From: Amycolatopsis thermophila
GTDB lineage: Bacteria; Actinomycetota; Actinomycetes; Mycobacteriales; Pseudonocardiaceae
Direction of reading: 5' to 3'
Length of the DNA: 64,000 nt
NCBI RefSeq assembly: GCF_030814215.1
Contig: NZ_JAUSUT010000001.1
Span: 1,178,001-1,242,000, forward strand
In this document: positions 43,088 to 50,897 of the stretch, in pieces
Position numbering within the stretch: the stretch's first letter is position 1
How the letters are laid out: every line of letters starts with the position of its first letter
Notes under the pieces: generated by a model
What the model was told of the DNA's origin: nothing
What the model saw: only the letters and a program-made list of their open reading frames with translations
Database searches by the model: none
Made by a program: the position numbers and the translations under genes

Positions 43088-44045
43088 AGAACGCCCCCAT
43101 CCGGCCCACCGCCGCGGCCACCTGGTCACGCAGCTCAGCGGGTTCGAGCACCTGCAGCTCGGGCCCGAACCGCAGCAGCTCGCCCAGCGCCGGCGCGCCG
43201 GGCTCCACCGGTAACTCCACGCGCAACCACCCGTCGTCGTCGGGAACGTCCGGGCACTCCCGCAGGGCGCGGGCGCCCACCGCTCCCAGGTAGAACGGTA
43301 CGAGGTCCCGGCCCAGCGGGGAAAGCCTGACCACAGCGACCCGCGGGTACATCCGCCGCTCGAACTGCTCCGACCACTCCCGCCAGTACGCGGTGAGGTC
43401 GAACCCCGCCGGGCGCTCGAACGCACCGCCGGGCTCGAGCGCGAGTATCCGGGACACCCGGTAGGTCCGGGTCGCACCGTCGCAGTGAGCGGCAAGGTAC
43501 CAGTTCCCGGCCTTGAGGATCAGCCCCAGTGGCTCCAGGACCCGGTTCGTCTCACTGCCGTCCCACCGCCGGTACCGGACGGAAACCCGCCGCGCGTCCC
43601 AGACCGCCTGCGCCACCTCGGCCAGCCGTGGCAGGCTTTCGATACCGCGGAACCAGCCGGGAACGTCGAGCACGAACCGCTCGGCGACCTTGCCCGCGCG
43701 GCTGCGCAGCTCGTCCGGCAGCGCCGCGTAGAGCTTGAGCTGGGCGGCGGTCAGCACGGTGCCCAGGCCCAGCTCGGCGGCCGCGTCCGGCAGCCCGGCC
43801 AGCGGCAGCGACTGGGCCTCCTCACCGGTCAGGCCGGTCAGCCGGGTGCGGTAGCCGTCGAGCAGCCGGTACCCGCCTGACCGGCCCCGCTCCGCGTAGA
43901 CCGGGACACCGGCCGCCGAGAGCGAGTCGATGTCCCGGTACACGGTCCGCACCGACACCTCGAGCTCCTCCGCCAGCTCCTCGGCGGTCATCCGGCCGCG
44001 GCTCTGCAACAGCAACAGCACCGACAGCAACCTGCTCGCACGCAC
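43080..44045 (-). CDS. YafY-type HTH-WYL transcriptional regulator
   Basis: Regulator of 321 residues: an N-terminal HTH_11 winged helix (about 4-58) with MTAEELAEELEVSVRTVYRDIDSLS, a WYL ligand-sensing domain (about 140-215) with the variant residues NWYLAAHCDGATRTYRVSRI, and a C-terminal WCX domain (about 230-315). WYL domains bind oligonucleotides or small ligands. It is divergent from a DUF3224 gene across 61 bases that hold a perfect inverted repeat, probably its operator. The start is GTG at 44045. Confidence 0.9.
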   Translation of the reverse strand: MRASRLLSVLLLLQSRGRMTAEELAEELEVSVRTVYRDIDSLSAAGVPVYAERGRSGGYRLLDGYRTRLTGLTGEEAQSLPLAGLPDAAAELGLGTVLTAAQLKLYAALPDELRSRAGKVAERFVLDVPGWFRGIESLPRLAEVAQAVWDARRVSVRYRRWDGSETNRVLEPLGLILKAGNWYLAAHCDGATRTYRVSRILALEPGGAFERPAGFDLTAYWREWSEQFERRMYPRVAVVRLSPLGRDLVPFYLGAVGARALRECPDVPDDDGWLRVELPVEPGAPALGELLRFGPELQVLEPAELRDQVAAAVGRMGAFYG

Positions 44046-44067
44046 GGGTCCAGTATTTCCCGAAAAC

Positions 44068-44084
44068 CTGACAGAAGATGTCAG
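44068..44084. promoter_or_regulatory. inverted repeat between WYL regulator and DUF3224 gene (operator)
   Basis: CTGACA-GAAGA-TGTCAG, perfect 6-base arms around a 5-base spacer, centrally placed in the 61-base divergent intergenic region. Arm spacing of 11 suits a dimeric helix-turn-helix protein. Confidence 0.65.
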
Positions 44085-44106
44085 TCATGGTTCGCATACT
44101 GGGCTC

Positions 44107-44499
44107 ATGACGAACACTTTCACCATGCGCAGCTGGGACGAGAAGGTCGTGAGCGGCCCCGAGGACGGCCCCCGGTACGCCCACGCGCACGCCACGTTCA
44201 CCTACTCGGGGCTGATCGAGGGCGAGTCGGCCTGCGACTACCTGCTGTACTACCCGGGCGAGGGCTACACCGGCAGCACGCAGACCGCGCCCGGGTTCGA
44301 GCGGATCGAGGGCAGCGTGGACGGCCGGAAGGGCAGCTTCGTGATCCGGCACGACGTGTCCTACGGTGCGAACGGCATCCAGGGCACGTTCACCGTCGTC
44401 GAGGGCTCGGGCACCGGGGAACTGGCCGGGCTGACCGGCACGGGCACGATCGGAGGAGCGAGCGAAACCGTGGACTACACCTTCGACCACCGGTTCTGA
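44107..44499 (+). CDS. DUF3224 family protein
   Basis: Cytoplasmic protein of 130 residues, an allene-oxide-cyclase-like beta-barrel family often encoded beside YafY-type regulators. Family marks are MRSWDEKVVSGPEDGPRYAHAHATFTYSG at the start, YTGSTQTAPGFERIEGSVDGRKGSFVIRHDV in the middle and SGTGELAGLTGTGTI before the last strand (RIEGSVDGRKGSF lies at about residues 67-79). Biochemical function is unknown. Its stop codon overlaps the next start by one base (TGATG), so the two are co-translated and likely controlled by the divergent WYL regulator. Confidence 0.87.
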   Translation: MTNTFTMRSWDEKVVSGPEDGPRYAHAHATFTYSGLIEGESACDYLLYYPGEGYTGSTQTAPGFERIEGSVDGRKGSFVIRHDVSYGANGIQGTFTVVEGSGTGELAGLTGTGTIGGASETVDYTFDHRF

Positions 44500-45620
44500 T
44501 GCTCGACGTCGACCGCGAGCAGGTGCTCGCCCACCGGATCGCGGCGCAGGGCCTGCACCGCGACCGGTCCGACCCGGGCGAGCTGAGCGTGTTCGACCTC
44601 GGTCTGCAGAGCACGCAGCGCGACACCGCGGCGATCTCCCTCGCGGCGCGGCTGCCCGGCGCGATCACGGAAGAGTCCGTTGTGGACGATTCGCGGTTCG
44701 TGCTGGCGTGGACGCACCGCGGGGCGCCGCACTTCCACCGCGCCGGCGAGATCGCCCGGGTCACCGCGGCGCTGGTCCCGCTCGGCGAGGAGGACGCGAT
44801 GGCGCGGATGGGCTGGCAGCGCAAGCAGGTCGAGGCGGCCGGGATGGGCGCGCTCGAGGGCCTGTTCACCGCGGCCAGGGCGCTGCGGAAGGTGGTCACC
44901 GGTGTGATGACCAAGGGCGCGGCGAGCGAAGCGGTCACGAAGATCATCCCGGACGGCCTGTCGTACTGGTGCCGGGGCTGCCAGGCCACGCACATCCTGG
45001 AGCAGGTCATGCGGCTGGCGGCGATCCACGGCGGGGTGCGGCTGGAGGCCGGGGCGCAGCCCGCGACACTCGCGCCGCTCCCCGGTCGCGGCCGGATGCG
45101 CACCACACCGGATCCGGCCGCCGCGACGGCCGTCGTGCGCGACTACCTGCGCCTGCACGGCCCGGCGACGCCGAAGGAGGCGGCCGGTTTCGTCGGCACG
45201 ACGGCGACCCTGGTCCGGCAGATGTGGCCGGAGGATCTCGTCGAGGTGCGGGTGGCCGGCCGGAAGGCCTGGCTGCCCGGGGCCGAGGTGGCCGCGCTGG
45301 AGAACCCGCCGGAGCCGGCCGTCGTGCGGTTGCTGCCGCCGTGGGATCCGTTCCTGCAGTCGCGGGACCGGAACGTCCTCGTGCCGGACCGGGCGCGGCA
45401 GAAGGAGGTCTGGCGGATCCTGGGCAACCCCGGGGCGCTGCTCGCGGACGGCGAAGTGGCCGGCGTCTGGCGGTCGAAGGGCAGCGGGCGCAAGCGGCTC
45501 GACTTCACGATCACCGCCTTCGACCCGCTCCCACCGGCGACGCGGACGGCCGCCGAGGAGGAAGCCGAGCGCGTCGCGAAGACGCGCGGGTTCCTGGATC
45601 TCCGGGTGACCTGGAACTGA
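44499..45620 (+). CDS. winged-helix DNA-binding domain protein (HTH_42 / YcaQ-like)
   Basis: Protein of 373 residues of the HTH_42 family, related to E. coli YcaQ/AlkX, an unhooking glycosylase for DNA interstrand crosslinks. The start RIAAQGLHR and FDLGLQSTQ segment contains the QST-like motif near the family catalytic QxQ position (here LGLQST). Later winged-helix repeats include DYLRLHGPATPKEAAGFVG and the LLPPWDPFLQSRDRNVLVPD motif. The glycosylase activity is inference; many members are uncharacterised. ATG overlaps the DUF3224 stop. Confidence 0.8.
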   Translation: MLDVDREQVLAHRIAAQGLHRDRSDPGELSVFDLGLQSTQRDTAAISLAARLPGAITEESVVDDSRFVLAWTHRGAPHFHRAGEIARVTAALVPLGEEDAMARMGWQRKQVEAAGMGALEGLFTAARALRKVVTGVMTKGAASEAVTKIIPDGLSYWCRGCQATHILEQVMRLAAIHGGVRLEAGAQPATLAPLPGRGRMRTTPDPAAATAVVRDYLRLHGPATPKEAAGFVGTTATLVRQMWPEDLVEVRVAGRKAWLPGAEVAALENPPEPAVVRLLPPWDPFLQSRDRNVLVPDRARQKEVWRILGNPGALLADGEVAGVWRSKGSGRKRLDFTITAFDPLPPATRTAAEEEAERVAKTRGFLDLRVTWN

Positions 45621-45774
45621 GTCCGGACAACCGGGCGCGTCCCCGGAGCCGTGGTGGTGGAAACCCTCGAGGAGGGTGTCGGCCGGCGGCTGCTTCCCGC
45701 GGCGCTCCCACCGCTGTCGAGCGCGGTGATCTGCGCGCCGAGGCGGCGGGCTCGCGCCTCGGCGTCGGCCCGGC

Positions 45775-46086
45775 TCATCCGGTGCCCAGCTGACCCACGT
45801 CCGGCGGGGTGCCGTAACCGCCCATCTGCCCGATGCTCGGTGGCCGCTGGGTCGAGCTGCCCGAATGCCCGATCACGAAACCCGCGCTGCCACCGGCGAC
45901 CAGCGCCGCGGCGGCGATGATGCCCGCGATGCCCCGCGACAGCCGGGCGGCCTCGGGTTTGGCCGGTGGGCTGCCGCCCCAGGTCGAAGGTGCGGCGGGG
46001 ACCGGCGGGTGCACGGCGGTAGTGTCCTGCGCGTCGGCCCGGTCCTCGGCGGGCCCGGCCTCGCTACGAGCAGGATCGGTTGTCAT
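45775..46086 (-). CDS. small single-pass membrane protein of unknown function
   Basis: Unrecognised protein of 103 residues: an acidic, alanine/proline-rich cytoplasmic N-terminus (about 1-54), one membrane helix (about 57-79, GIAGIIAAAALVAGGSAGFVIG) and a short Gly/Pro-rich exterior tail. ATG start at 46086 is supported by GGGAGGG 9 bases upstream. It lies downstream of the nitrate operon with a 96-base gap, so it may be separately transcribed. Confidence 0.6.
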   Translation of the reverse strand: MTTDPARSEAGPAEDRADAQDTTAVHPPVPAAPSTWGGSPPAKPEAARLSRGIAGIIAAAALVAGGSAGFVIGHSGSSTQRPPSIGQMGGYGTPPDVGQLGTG

Positions 46087-46182
46087 CGCGTCGTCCCTCC
46101 CGGGAGTCGGTTCCTCGTGCACCCGAGGTACCCGGCCGCCGCGGATGTGGCCCACCGGGTTTCGGTGTGCGAACCGCAAGCC

Positions 46183-46866
46183 TCAGGCGGCGACCGCCGA
46201 CCGGCGCTGGGCCCGCTGGTACCGGGCCAGCACCAGGCCGACCACGCCGGGGTGCACGCCGAGCGGCTCGGCGACCACGTCCGCACCCGCGCCCAGCACC
46301 TTCCGCTGGAACAGGCCCGGCGCGAGCAGCCACGACGCGACCGCCACGCGCCGTCCGCGTCCGCGGGCCGCCGCGACCGCGTCGTCGACCGACGGCTGCG
46401 CCGTCGCCACGTGACCAACCCGCACGGAGGTCTCCAGCAGGGCATCCAGCCGATCCGCCGCCACGCGAACCTCCGCCAGCGCACGCGGATCGCTCGACCC
46501 CGCCGCGGCCAGCACCACCGCGTCACCCGCGCGGTAGCCCGCGCACTCGAGCCGGTCGCGCATCACGCCGACCAGTTCCGGCGCCGGGCCGAACGGGTCG
46601 GCCAGCAGGGTGTTGCGGTGCCCGCTCGCGGCGATCTGCGCCGGGATGTCCGTCCGCACGTGATACCCCGCGGCGAGGAACGCCGGCACGACGACGGCCT
46701 GGTAGCCGCGCACCGAGTCGAGCACGGTCGCCACGTCGGGCTGCCGCACGTCGGCGTAGGCCACGCGCACCGGCACCGGTGTCCGGGCCCGCACGCGCTC
46801 CGCCAGTTCCTCCACCACCCGCGCGCCCCGGGGGTCCCGCGTTCCGTGCGCCGCCAGCACGATCAC
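46183..46866 (-). CDS. sirohydrochlorin chelatase (CbiX/SirB-like)
   Basis: Protein of 227 residues with two CbiX-type half domains. The N-terminal half opens VLAAHGTRDPRG (metal-binding His) and has VVVPAFLAAGYHVRTDIP (second His); the C-terminal half repeats the pattern as VVLAAAGSSDPRAL without the His. It inserts Fe2+ into sirohydrochlorin to make siroheme, the cofactor of the NirB nitrite reductase encoded upstream. The start is GTG overlapping the preceding stop by 4 bases. It is the last gene of the nitrate operon, the position called nasF in A. mediterranei as I recall it. Confidence 0.87.
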   Translation of the reverse strand: MIVLAAHGTRDPRGARVVEELAERVRARTPVPVRVAYADVRQPDVATVLDSVRGYQAVVVPAFLAAGYHVRTDIPAQIAASGHRNTLLADPFGPAPELVGVMRDRLECAGYRAGDAVVLAAAGSSDPRALAEVRVAADRLDALLETSVRVGHVATAQPSVDDAVAAARGRGRRVAVASWLLAPGLFQRKVLGAGADVVAEPLGVHPGVVGLVLARYQRAQRRSAVAA

Positions 46867-47975
46867 CGTTCCACCGCCAGCCGGTATCCCCGCTTCACCA
46901 CGGTCTGCACGAGCTTCCCTTCCCCGAGCGACGTGCGCAGCCGCCCGATCGCGGTCTCCACCGCGTGTTCCTCACCGCCGCCGGGCAGTGCGGCCGTCAG
47001 CTCGCGCCGCGACACCACCCGGCCCGGCTCGCGGGCCAGCGCCCGCAGCACCGCCATCGGCGCGGGCGCCACCTCGCGCAGGTGACCGTCCACAATGGCC
47101 GCCTGGCCACGCAGCTCGATCTGCCGCCCGGCCGCGCACAGCCTGGGCGACCGCTCCACCAGCGCCTGCGCGACGGTGCGCGCCAGCGCGCCGATCCGCG
47201 CCCGCTCCGGCTGGACCGTGGGAATCCCGACGGCGGCCAGCGGCGCGGCGGTGATCGGCCCGACGCACGCGACCAGCACCCGGCGGGTCAGCGCCTCGAC
47301 CAGCGCCGCCAGCCGTCCGGTGCGCTTGGCCATCGCCAGCGTGCTCGCCGCGGCCGGCGCGCTGGTGAACGGCATCGCGTCCACCGAACCGTCCAGCACC
47401 GCGTCGATCAGCCGGTCCAGCGGCCCCGGATCGGACGGCCCGACCCAGCGGTACACCGGCACCTCGATCACCTCGGCACCGGCCTCCCGCAACGACTCCA
47501 CGAAGTACGGCAGCGGTTCGCCGTGCAACTGCACCGCGATCCGCTGACCCTCCACACCGGACTCCAGCAGGTGCTGCACCAGCTCGGCGCTGCTCTCCGA
47601 CGCCGGCGAGTAGCTCTCGGACAGCCCGGCCGCCCGGATCGCGCCACGCGCCTTCGGACCGCGCGCCAGCAGGGACGCCCTGCCCAGCTGCTCGACCAGC
47701 GCCTCACCCAGGCCCCAGCCTTCGGCCGCCTCGACCCAGCCGCGGAACCCGATCCCGGTGGTCGCCACCACGACGTCGACCGGCTCCGCGAGCAACCGCT
47801 CCGTCGCGGCGTGCAGCTCGGTGTCGTCGGCCAGCGGCACGATCCGGATCGCCGGCCCGTACCGCACGGTCGCGCCCTTGCGCACCAGCAGGGCGCCGAG
47901 CTCGTCCGCGCGGCGCGCGGCGGTGATACCGACCGCGAAACCGGCGAGCGGGAGGGTGGGCGGGGAGTCGATCAT
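46863..47975 (-). CDS. HemD uroporphyrinogen-III synthase fused to an OmpR-type winged helix
   Basis: Fusion protein of 370 residues. The N-terminal HemD domain (about 10-265) has VVVATTGIGFRGWVEAAEGWGL and CVGPITAAPLAAVGIPTVQPERARIGAL. The C-terminal domain (about 280-370) is a response-regulator-like DNA-binding winged helix: MAVLRALAREPGRVVSRRELTAALPGG, then EHAVETAIGRLRTSLG and VVKRGYRL. It may both make the siroheme precursor and sense tetrapyrrole to regulate nitrogen genes. Rv0260c in M. tuberculosis has the same architecture. Start ATG overlaps the nirD stop by 4 bases. Confidence 0.88.
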   Translation of the reverse strand: MIDSPPTLPLAGFAVGITAARRADELGALLVRKGATVRYGPAIRIVPLADDTELHAATERLLAEPVDVVVATTGIGFRGWVEAAEGWGLGEALVEQLGRASLLARGPKARGAIRAAGLSESYSPASESSAELVQHLLESGVEGQRIAVQLHGEPLPYFVESLREAGAEVIEVPVYRWVGPSDPGPLDRLIDAVLDGSVDAMPFTSAPAAASTLAMAKRTGRLAALVEALTRRVLVACVGPITAAPLAAVGIPTVQPERARIGALARTVAQALVERSPRLCAAGRQIELRGQAAIVDGHLREVAPAPMAVLRALAREPGRVVSRRELTAALPGGGEEHAVETAIGRLRTSLGEGKLVQTVVKRGYRLAVER

Positions 47976-48322
47976 GGTTGGACGTACACCACGCCCTCGA
48001 CCACCCGCACCGGGTAGGTGCGGACAGCCACCGCGTCATCCTCGAGCGAGTGGCCGGTGGCCAGCTCGAAGCGGTGTTTCAGCATGGGCGAGGCGACGTG
48101 CGGCACGCCACCGACGTCGCCGATGATCCCGCGCGACAGCACGGCGGCCCTGGTGAACGGATCCACGTTGGACAGCGCGTACACCTCGCCGGCCACGGTG
48201 CGGAAGATCGCCACCTGCCTGCCGTCGGGCAGCAGGGCGGCCACCCCGCGCCCGGGGATCAGCCGGTCGAACGCGCAGACCTCCACCACGCCGGTCGAGC
48301 GCTTCTCCTCCACCGCGGTCAT
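47972..48322 (-). CDS. nirD: nitrite reductase small subunit
   Basis: Rieske-like small subunit of assimilatory NAD(P)H nitrite reductase, 116 residues: VCAFDRLIPGRGVAALLPDGRQVAIFR, GEVYALSNVDPFTRAAVLSRGIIGD and SPMLKHRFELATGHSLEDD are family signatures. NirD keeps the Rieske fold but lacks the Cys/His cluster ligands, as here. It stabilises the large subunit. ATG overlaps the nirB stop by 4 bases and its own stop overlaps the hemD-fusion start by 4, giving an unbroken chain of coupled genes. Confidence 0.95.
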   Translation of the reverse strand: MTAVEEKRSTGVVEVCAFDRLIPGRGVAALLPDGRQVAIFRTVAGEVYALSNVDPFTRAAVLSRGIIGDVGGVPHVASPMLKHRFELATGHSLEDDAVAVRTYPVRVVEGVVYVQP

Positions 48323-50865
48323 CGCGACACCACCTCCGGAACACCCAGCAGAACGGGAACTCTCTGGTCGCGTTCCTCGCGGAACGACACGGTCGGGTCG
48401 GGGGTGCCCGGCGCGTTCACGAACGAGGTGAACCGGGCGAGTTTCTCCGGGTCCTCGATCACGCCGCGCCACTCGTCGGCGTAGTTCTCCACGTGCTTGG
48501 CCATCGCGGCGTCCAGCTCGTCGCAGATGCCGAGCTTGTCGTCGACGATGACCGCGCGCAGGTGGTCCAGGCCGCCGTCCATCTCCTCGATCCACGGCGC
48601 GGTGCGCTGCAGCCGGCCGGCGGTGCGGACGTAGAACATCAGGAACCGGTCGATGTAGGTGATCAGCGTGTCCTTGTCCAGGTCGGACGCCAGCAGCTCG
48701 GCGTGCCGCGGCAGCGCGCCGCCGTTGCCGCCGACGTAGAGGTTCCAGCCCTTCTCGGTCGCGATCACGCCGAAGTCCTTGCCGCGGGCCTCCGCGCACT
48801 CGCGCGCGCAGCCGGACACCCCGGACTTGAGCTTGTGCGGCGACCGCAGGCCGCGGTAGCGCAGCTCCAGCTCGACGGCCAGCCCGACACTGTCCTGCAC
48901 GCCGTAGCGGCACCAGGTGGAACCGACGCAGGACTTCACCGTGCGCAGCGACTTGCCGTAGGCGTGCCCGGACTCCATGCCCGCGTCCACCAGCCGCTTC
49001 CAGATGAACGGCAGCTGGTCCACCGTCGCGCCGAACATGTCGATCCGCTGGCCACCGGTGATCTTGGTGTAGAGGCCGAACTCCTCGGCCACCTCGGCGA
49101 TCACCTTCAGCTTCGCCGGGGTGATCTCGCCGCCGGGGATCCGCGGCACCACCGAGTACGTGCCGTTGCGCTGCATGTTCGCCAGGAAGTGGTCGTTGGT
49201 GTCCTGCAGCGCGGCCTGCTCGCCGGACAGGACGTGACCGCCCTCGCGGTGGGTGGTGTCGAGCGTGGCCAGGATCGAGGCGACCGCCGGCTTGCAGATC
49301 TCGCACCCGGAACCGGTGCCGTGCTTGGCGATCAGCTCGCCGAACGTGGTCAGCCGCGTCGCGCTGATGATCTGGAACAGCTCCTGGCGCGAGTGGGCGA
49401 AGTGCTCGCACAGCGCCGTGGACTGCTCGACCCCGCAGGCGTCGAGCAGCTTGGCCAGCATCGGCACGCACGAACCGCACGTCGTGCCCGCCTTGGTGCA
49501 GCCCTTGATCTTCGCGACGCTGTCGCAGCCGTCGTCGTGGATCGCGCTGGTGATGGCGCCCTTGCTGACCGCGTTGCACGAGCAGATCTGCGCCTCGTCC
49601 GGCAGAGCATCCACTCCCACACCGCCGCCCGCGCTTCCGTCGGGCGTGAGCATCGCGGCCGGGTCGGCCGGCAGCGGGCTGCCGACCAGTGGCCGGAGCA
49701 GGTTGTAGGCGCTCGCGTCGCCGACCAGCACACCGCCCAAGAGGACGCATCCACCGTGCTCGTCAGGGCTGGACACCACGAGCTTCTTGTAGTAGCCGCC
49801 GACCGCGTCGGACAGCACGACCTCGACGGAGTTCTCCGTGGTGGCGTGGGCGTCGCCGAAACTGGCCACGTCCACGCCCATCAGCTTGAGCTTCGTGGAC
49901 AGGTCCGCACCGGGGAACTCGCCGGCACGGCCGAGCAGCTGCGCGGCGACGATCTCGGCCATCGTGTACCCCGGCGCGACCAGGCCGTAGCAGCGGCCCT
50001 CGACCGCGGCGCACTCGCCGACGGCCCAGATGTCCGGGTCGCTCGTGCGGCACGCCAGATCGGTGATGATGCCGCCGCGCTCGCCGACCGCCAGTCCGGA
50101 CGAGCGGGCGAGGTCGTCGCGCGGGCGGACGCCGGCGGAGAACACCACCAGGTCCAGGTCGAGCTCCGTGCCGTTGGTCAGCCTCGTGAACAGGCGATCG
50201 CCGTCCTGCTCGATCTTCTCCGCCGACGTCGCGGTGTGGACGGTCAGGTCGAGCTCGGTGACCAGCTTGCGCAGCAGCCGGCCGCCGCCCTCGTCGACCT
50301 GGATCGGCATCAGCCGCGGCGCCATCTCGACCACGTGCGGCGACAGGCCCATGTCGCGCAGGGCCTTCGCCGCCTCCAGGCCGAGCAGGCCACCGCCCAC
50401 GACCATCGCCGCGGCCCGGCCGCGCTTGGTCGCCTTCGCCCGCTCGACCGCCGCCCGGATCGCGTCCAGGTCCTCGATTGTGCGGTAGACGAAGCACCCC
50501 GGCAGGTCGTGCCCCGGCACCGGCGGCACGAACGGGCGCGAACCGGTGGCCAGCACCAGCGCGTCGTAGGGCTGCACGTGCCCGGCGGCCGTGGTGACCG
50601 TCTTCGCCGCGCGGTCCACCGAGGTGACGGGGTCGCCCAGCCGCAACTCGACCAGGTCGTCGCCCGCGTAGTCCGAACCGGACAGGGTGAGCGCCCGGAC
50701 GTCCCACCCGTCCACGTAGGAGGTCAGGGCGACCCGGTCGTAGGCCGGGCGCGGCTCCTCGGCGAGCACGACCACCCGCCAGGTGCCCTCGGTGTCCTCG
50801 TCCCGCAGTGCCTCCACCAGGCGGTGGCCCACCATGCCGTTGCCGACGACGACGAGTGTGCGCAT
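48319..50865 (-). CDS. nirB: nitrite reductase large subunit
   Basis: Siroheme-containing NAD(P)H nitrite reductase (848 residues) that reduces nitrite to ammonium with six electrons. Domains in order: FAD/NAD(P) oxidoreductase (TLVVVGNGMVGHRLVEAL at the start, GGGLLGLEAAKAL for NAD(P)H), a BFD-type [2Fe-2S] region (CSCNAVSK and CTKAGTTCGSC), a second CEHF...GCEICKP region, the ferredoxin-like half domain, and the siroheme/4Fe-4S site CVGSTWCRYG...SGCARECAEARG. ATG at 50865; longer upstream frames overlap the transporter gene. Confidence 0.96.
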   Translation of the reverse strand: MRTLVVVGNGMVGHRLVEALRDEDTEGTWRVVVLAEEPRPAYDRVALTSYVDGWDVRALTLSGSDYAGDDLVELRLGDPVTSVDRAAKTVTTAAGHVQPYDALVLATGSRPFVPPVPGHDLPGCFVYRTIEDLDAIRAAVERAKATKRGRAAAMVVGGGLLGLEAAKALRDMGLSPHVVEMAPRLMPIQVDEGGGRLLRKLVTELDLTVHTATSAEKIEQDGDRLFTRLTNGTELDLDLVVFSAGVRPRDDLARSSGLAVGERGGIITDLACRTSDPDIWAVGECAAVEGRCYGLVAPGYTMAEIVAAQLLGRAGEFPGADLSTKLKLMGVDVASFGDAHATTENSVEVVLSDAVGGYYKKLVVSSPDEHGGCVLLGGVLVGDASAYNLLRPLVGSPLPADPAAMLTPDGSAGGGVGVDALPDEAQICSCNAVSKGAITSAIHDDGCDSVAKIKGCTKAGTTCGSCVPMLAKLLDACGVEQSTALCEHFAHSRQELFQIISATRLTTFGELIAKHGTGSGCEICKPAVASILATLDTTHREGGHVLSGEQAALQDTNDHFLANMQRNGTYSVVPRIPGGEITPAKLKVIAEVAEEFGLYTKITGGQRIDMFGATVDQLPFIWKRLVDAGMESGHAYGKSLRTVKSCVGSTWCRYGVQDSVGLAVELELRYRGLRSPHKLKSGVSGCARECAEARGKDFGVIATEKGWNLYVGGNGGALPRHAELLASDLDKDTLITYIDRFLMFYVRTAGRLQRTAPWIEEMDGGLDHLRAVIVDDKLGICDELDAAMAKHVENYADEWRGVIEDPEKLARFTSFVNAPGTPDPTVSFREERDQRVPVLLGVPEVVSR

Positions 50866-50897
50866 TACCGGAACCTCCTGCTCGCGTTCGTGCTGCT

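Noticed and set aside
45143..45778. Minus-strand frame beginning MSRADAEARARRLG, overlapping the preceding stop by 4 bases
   Set aside because: The first 18 or so residues look protein-like, but most of the frame is antisense to the winged-helix gene and becomes Ser/Arg/Thr-rich, typical of a shadow frame. A very short real gene broken by a frameshift cannot be excluded.
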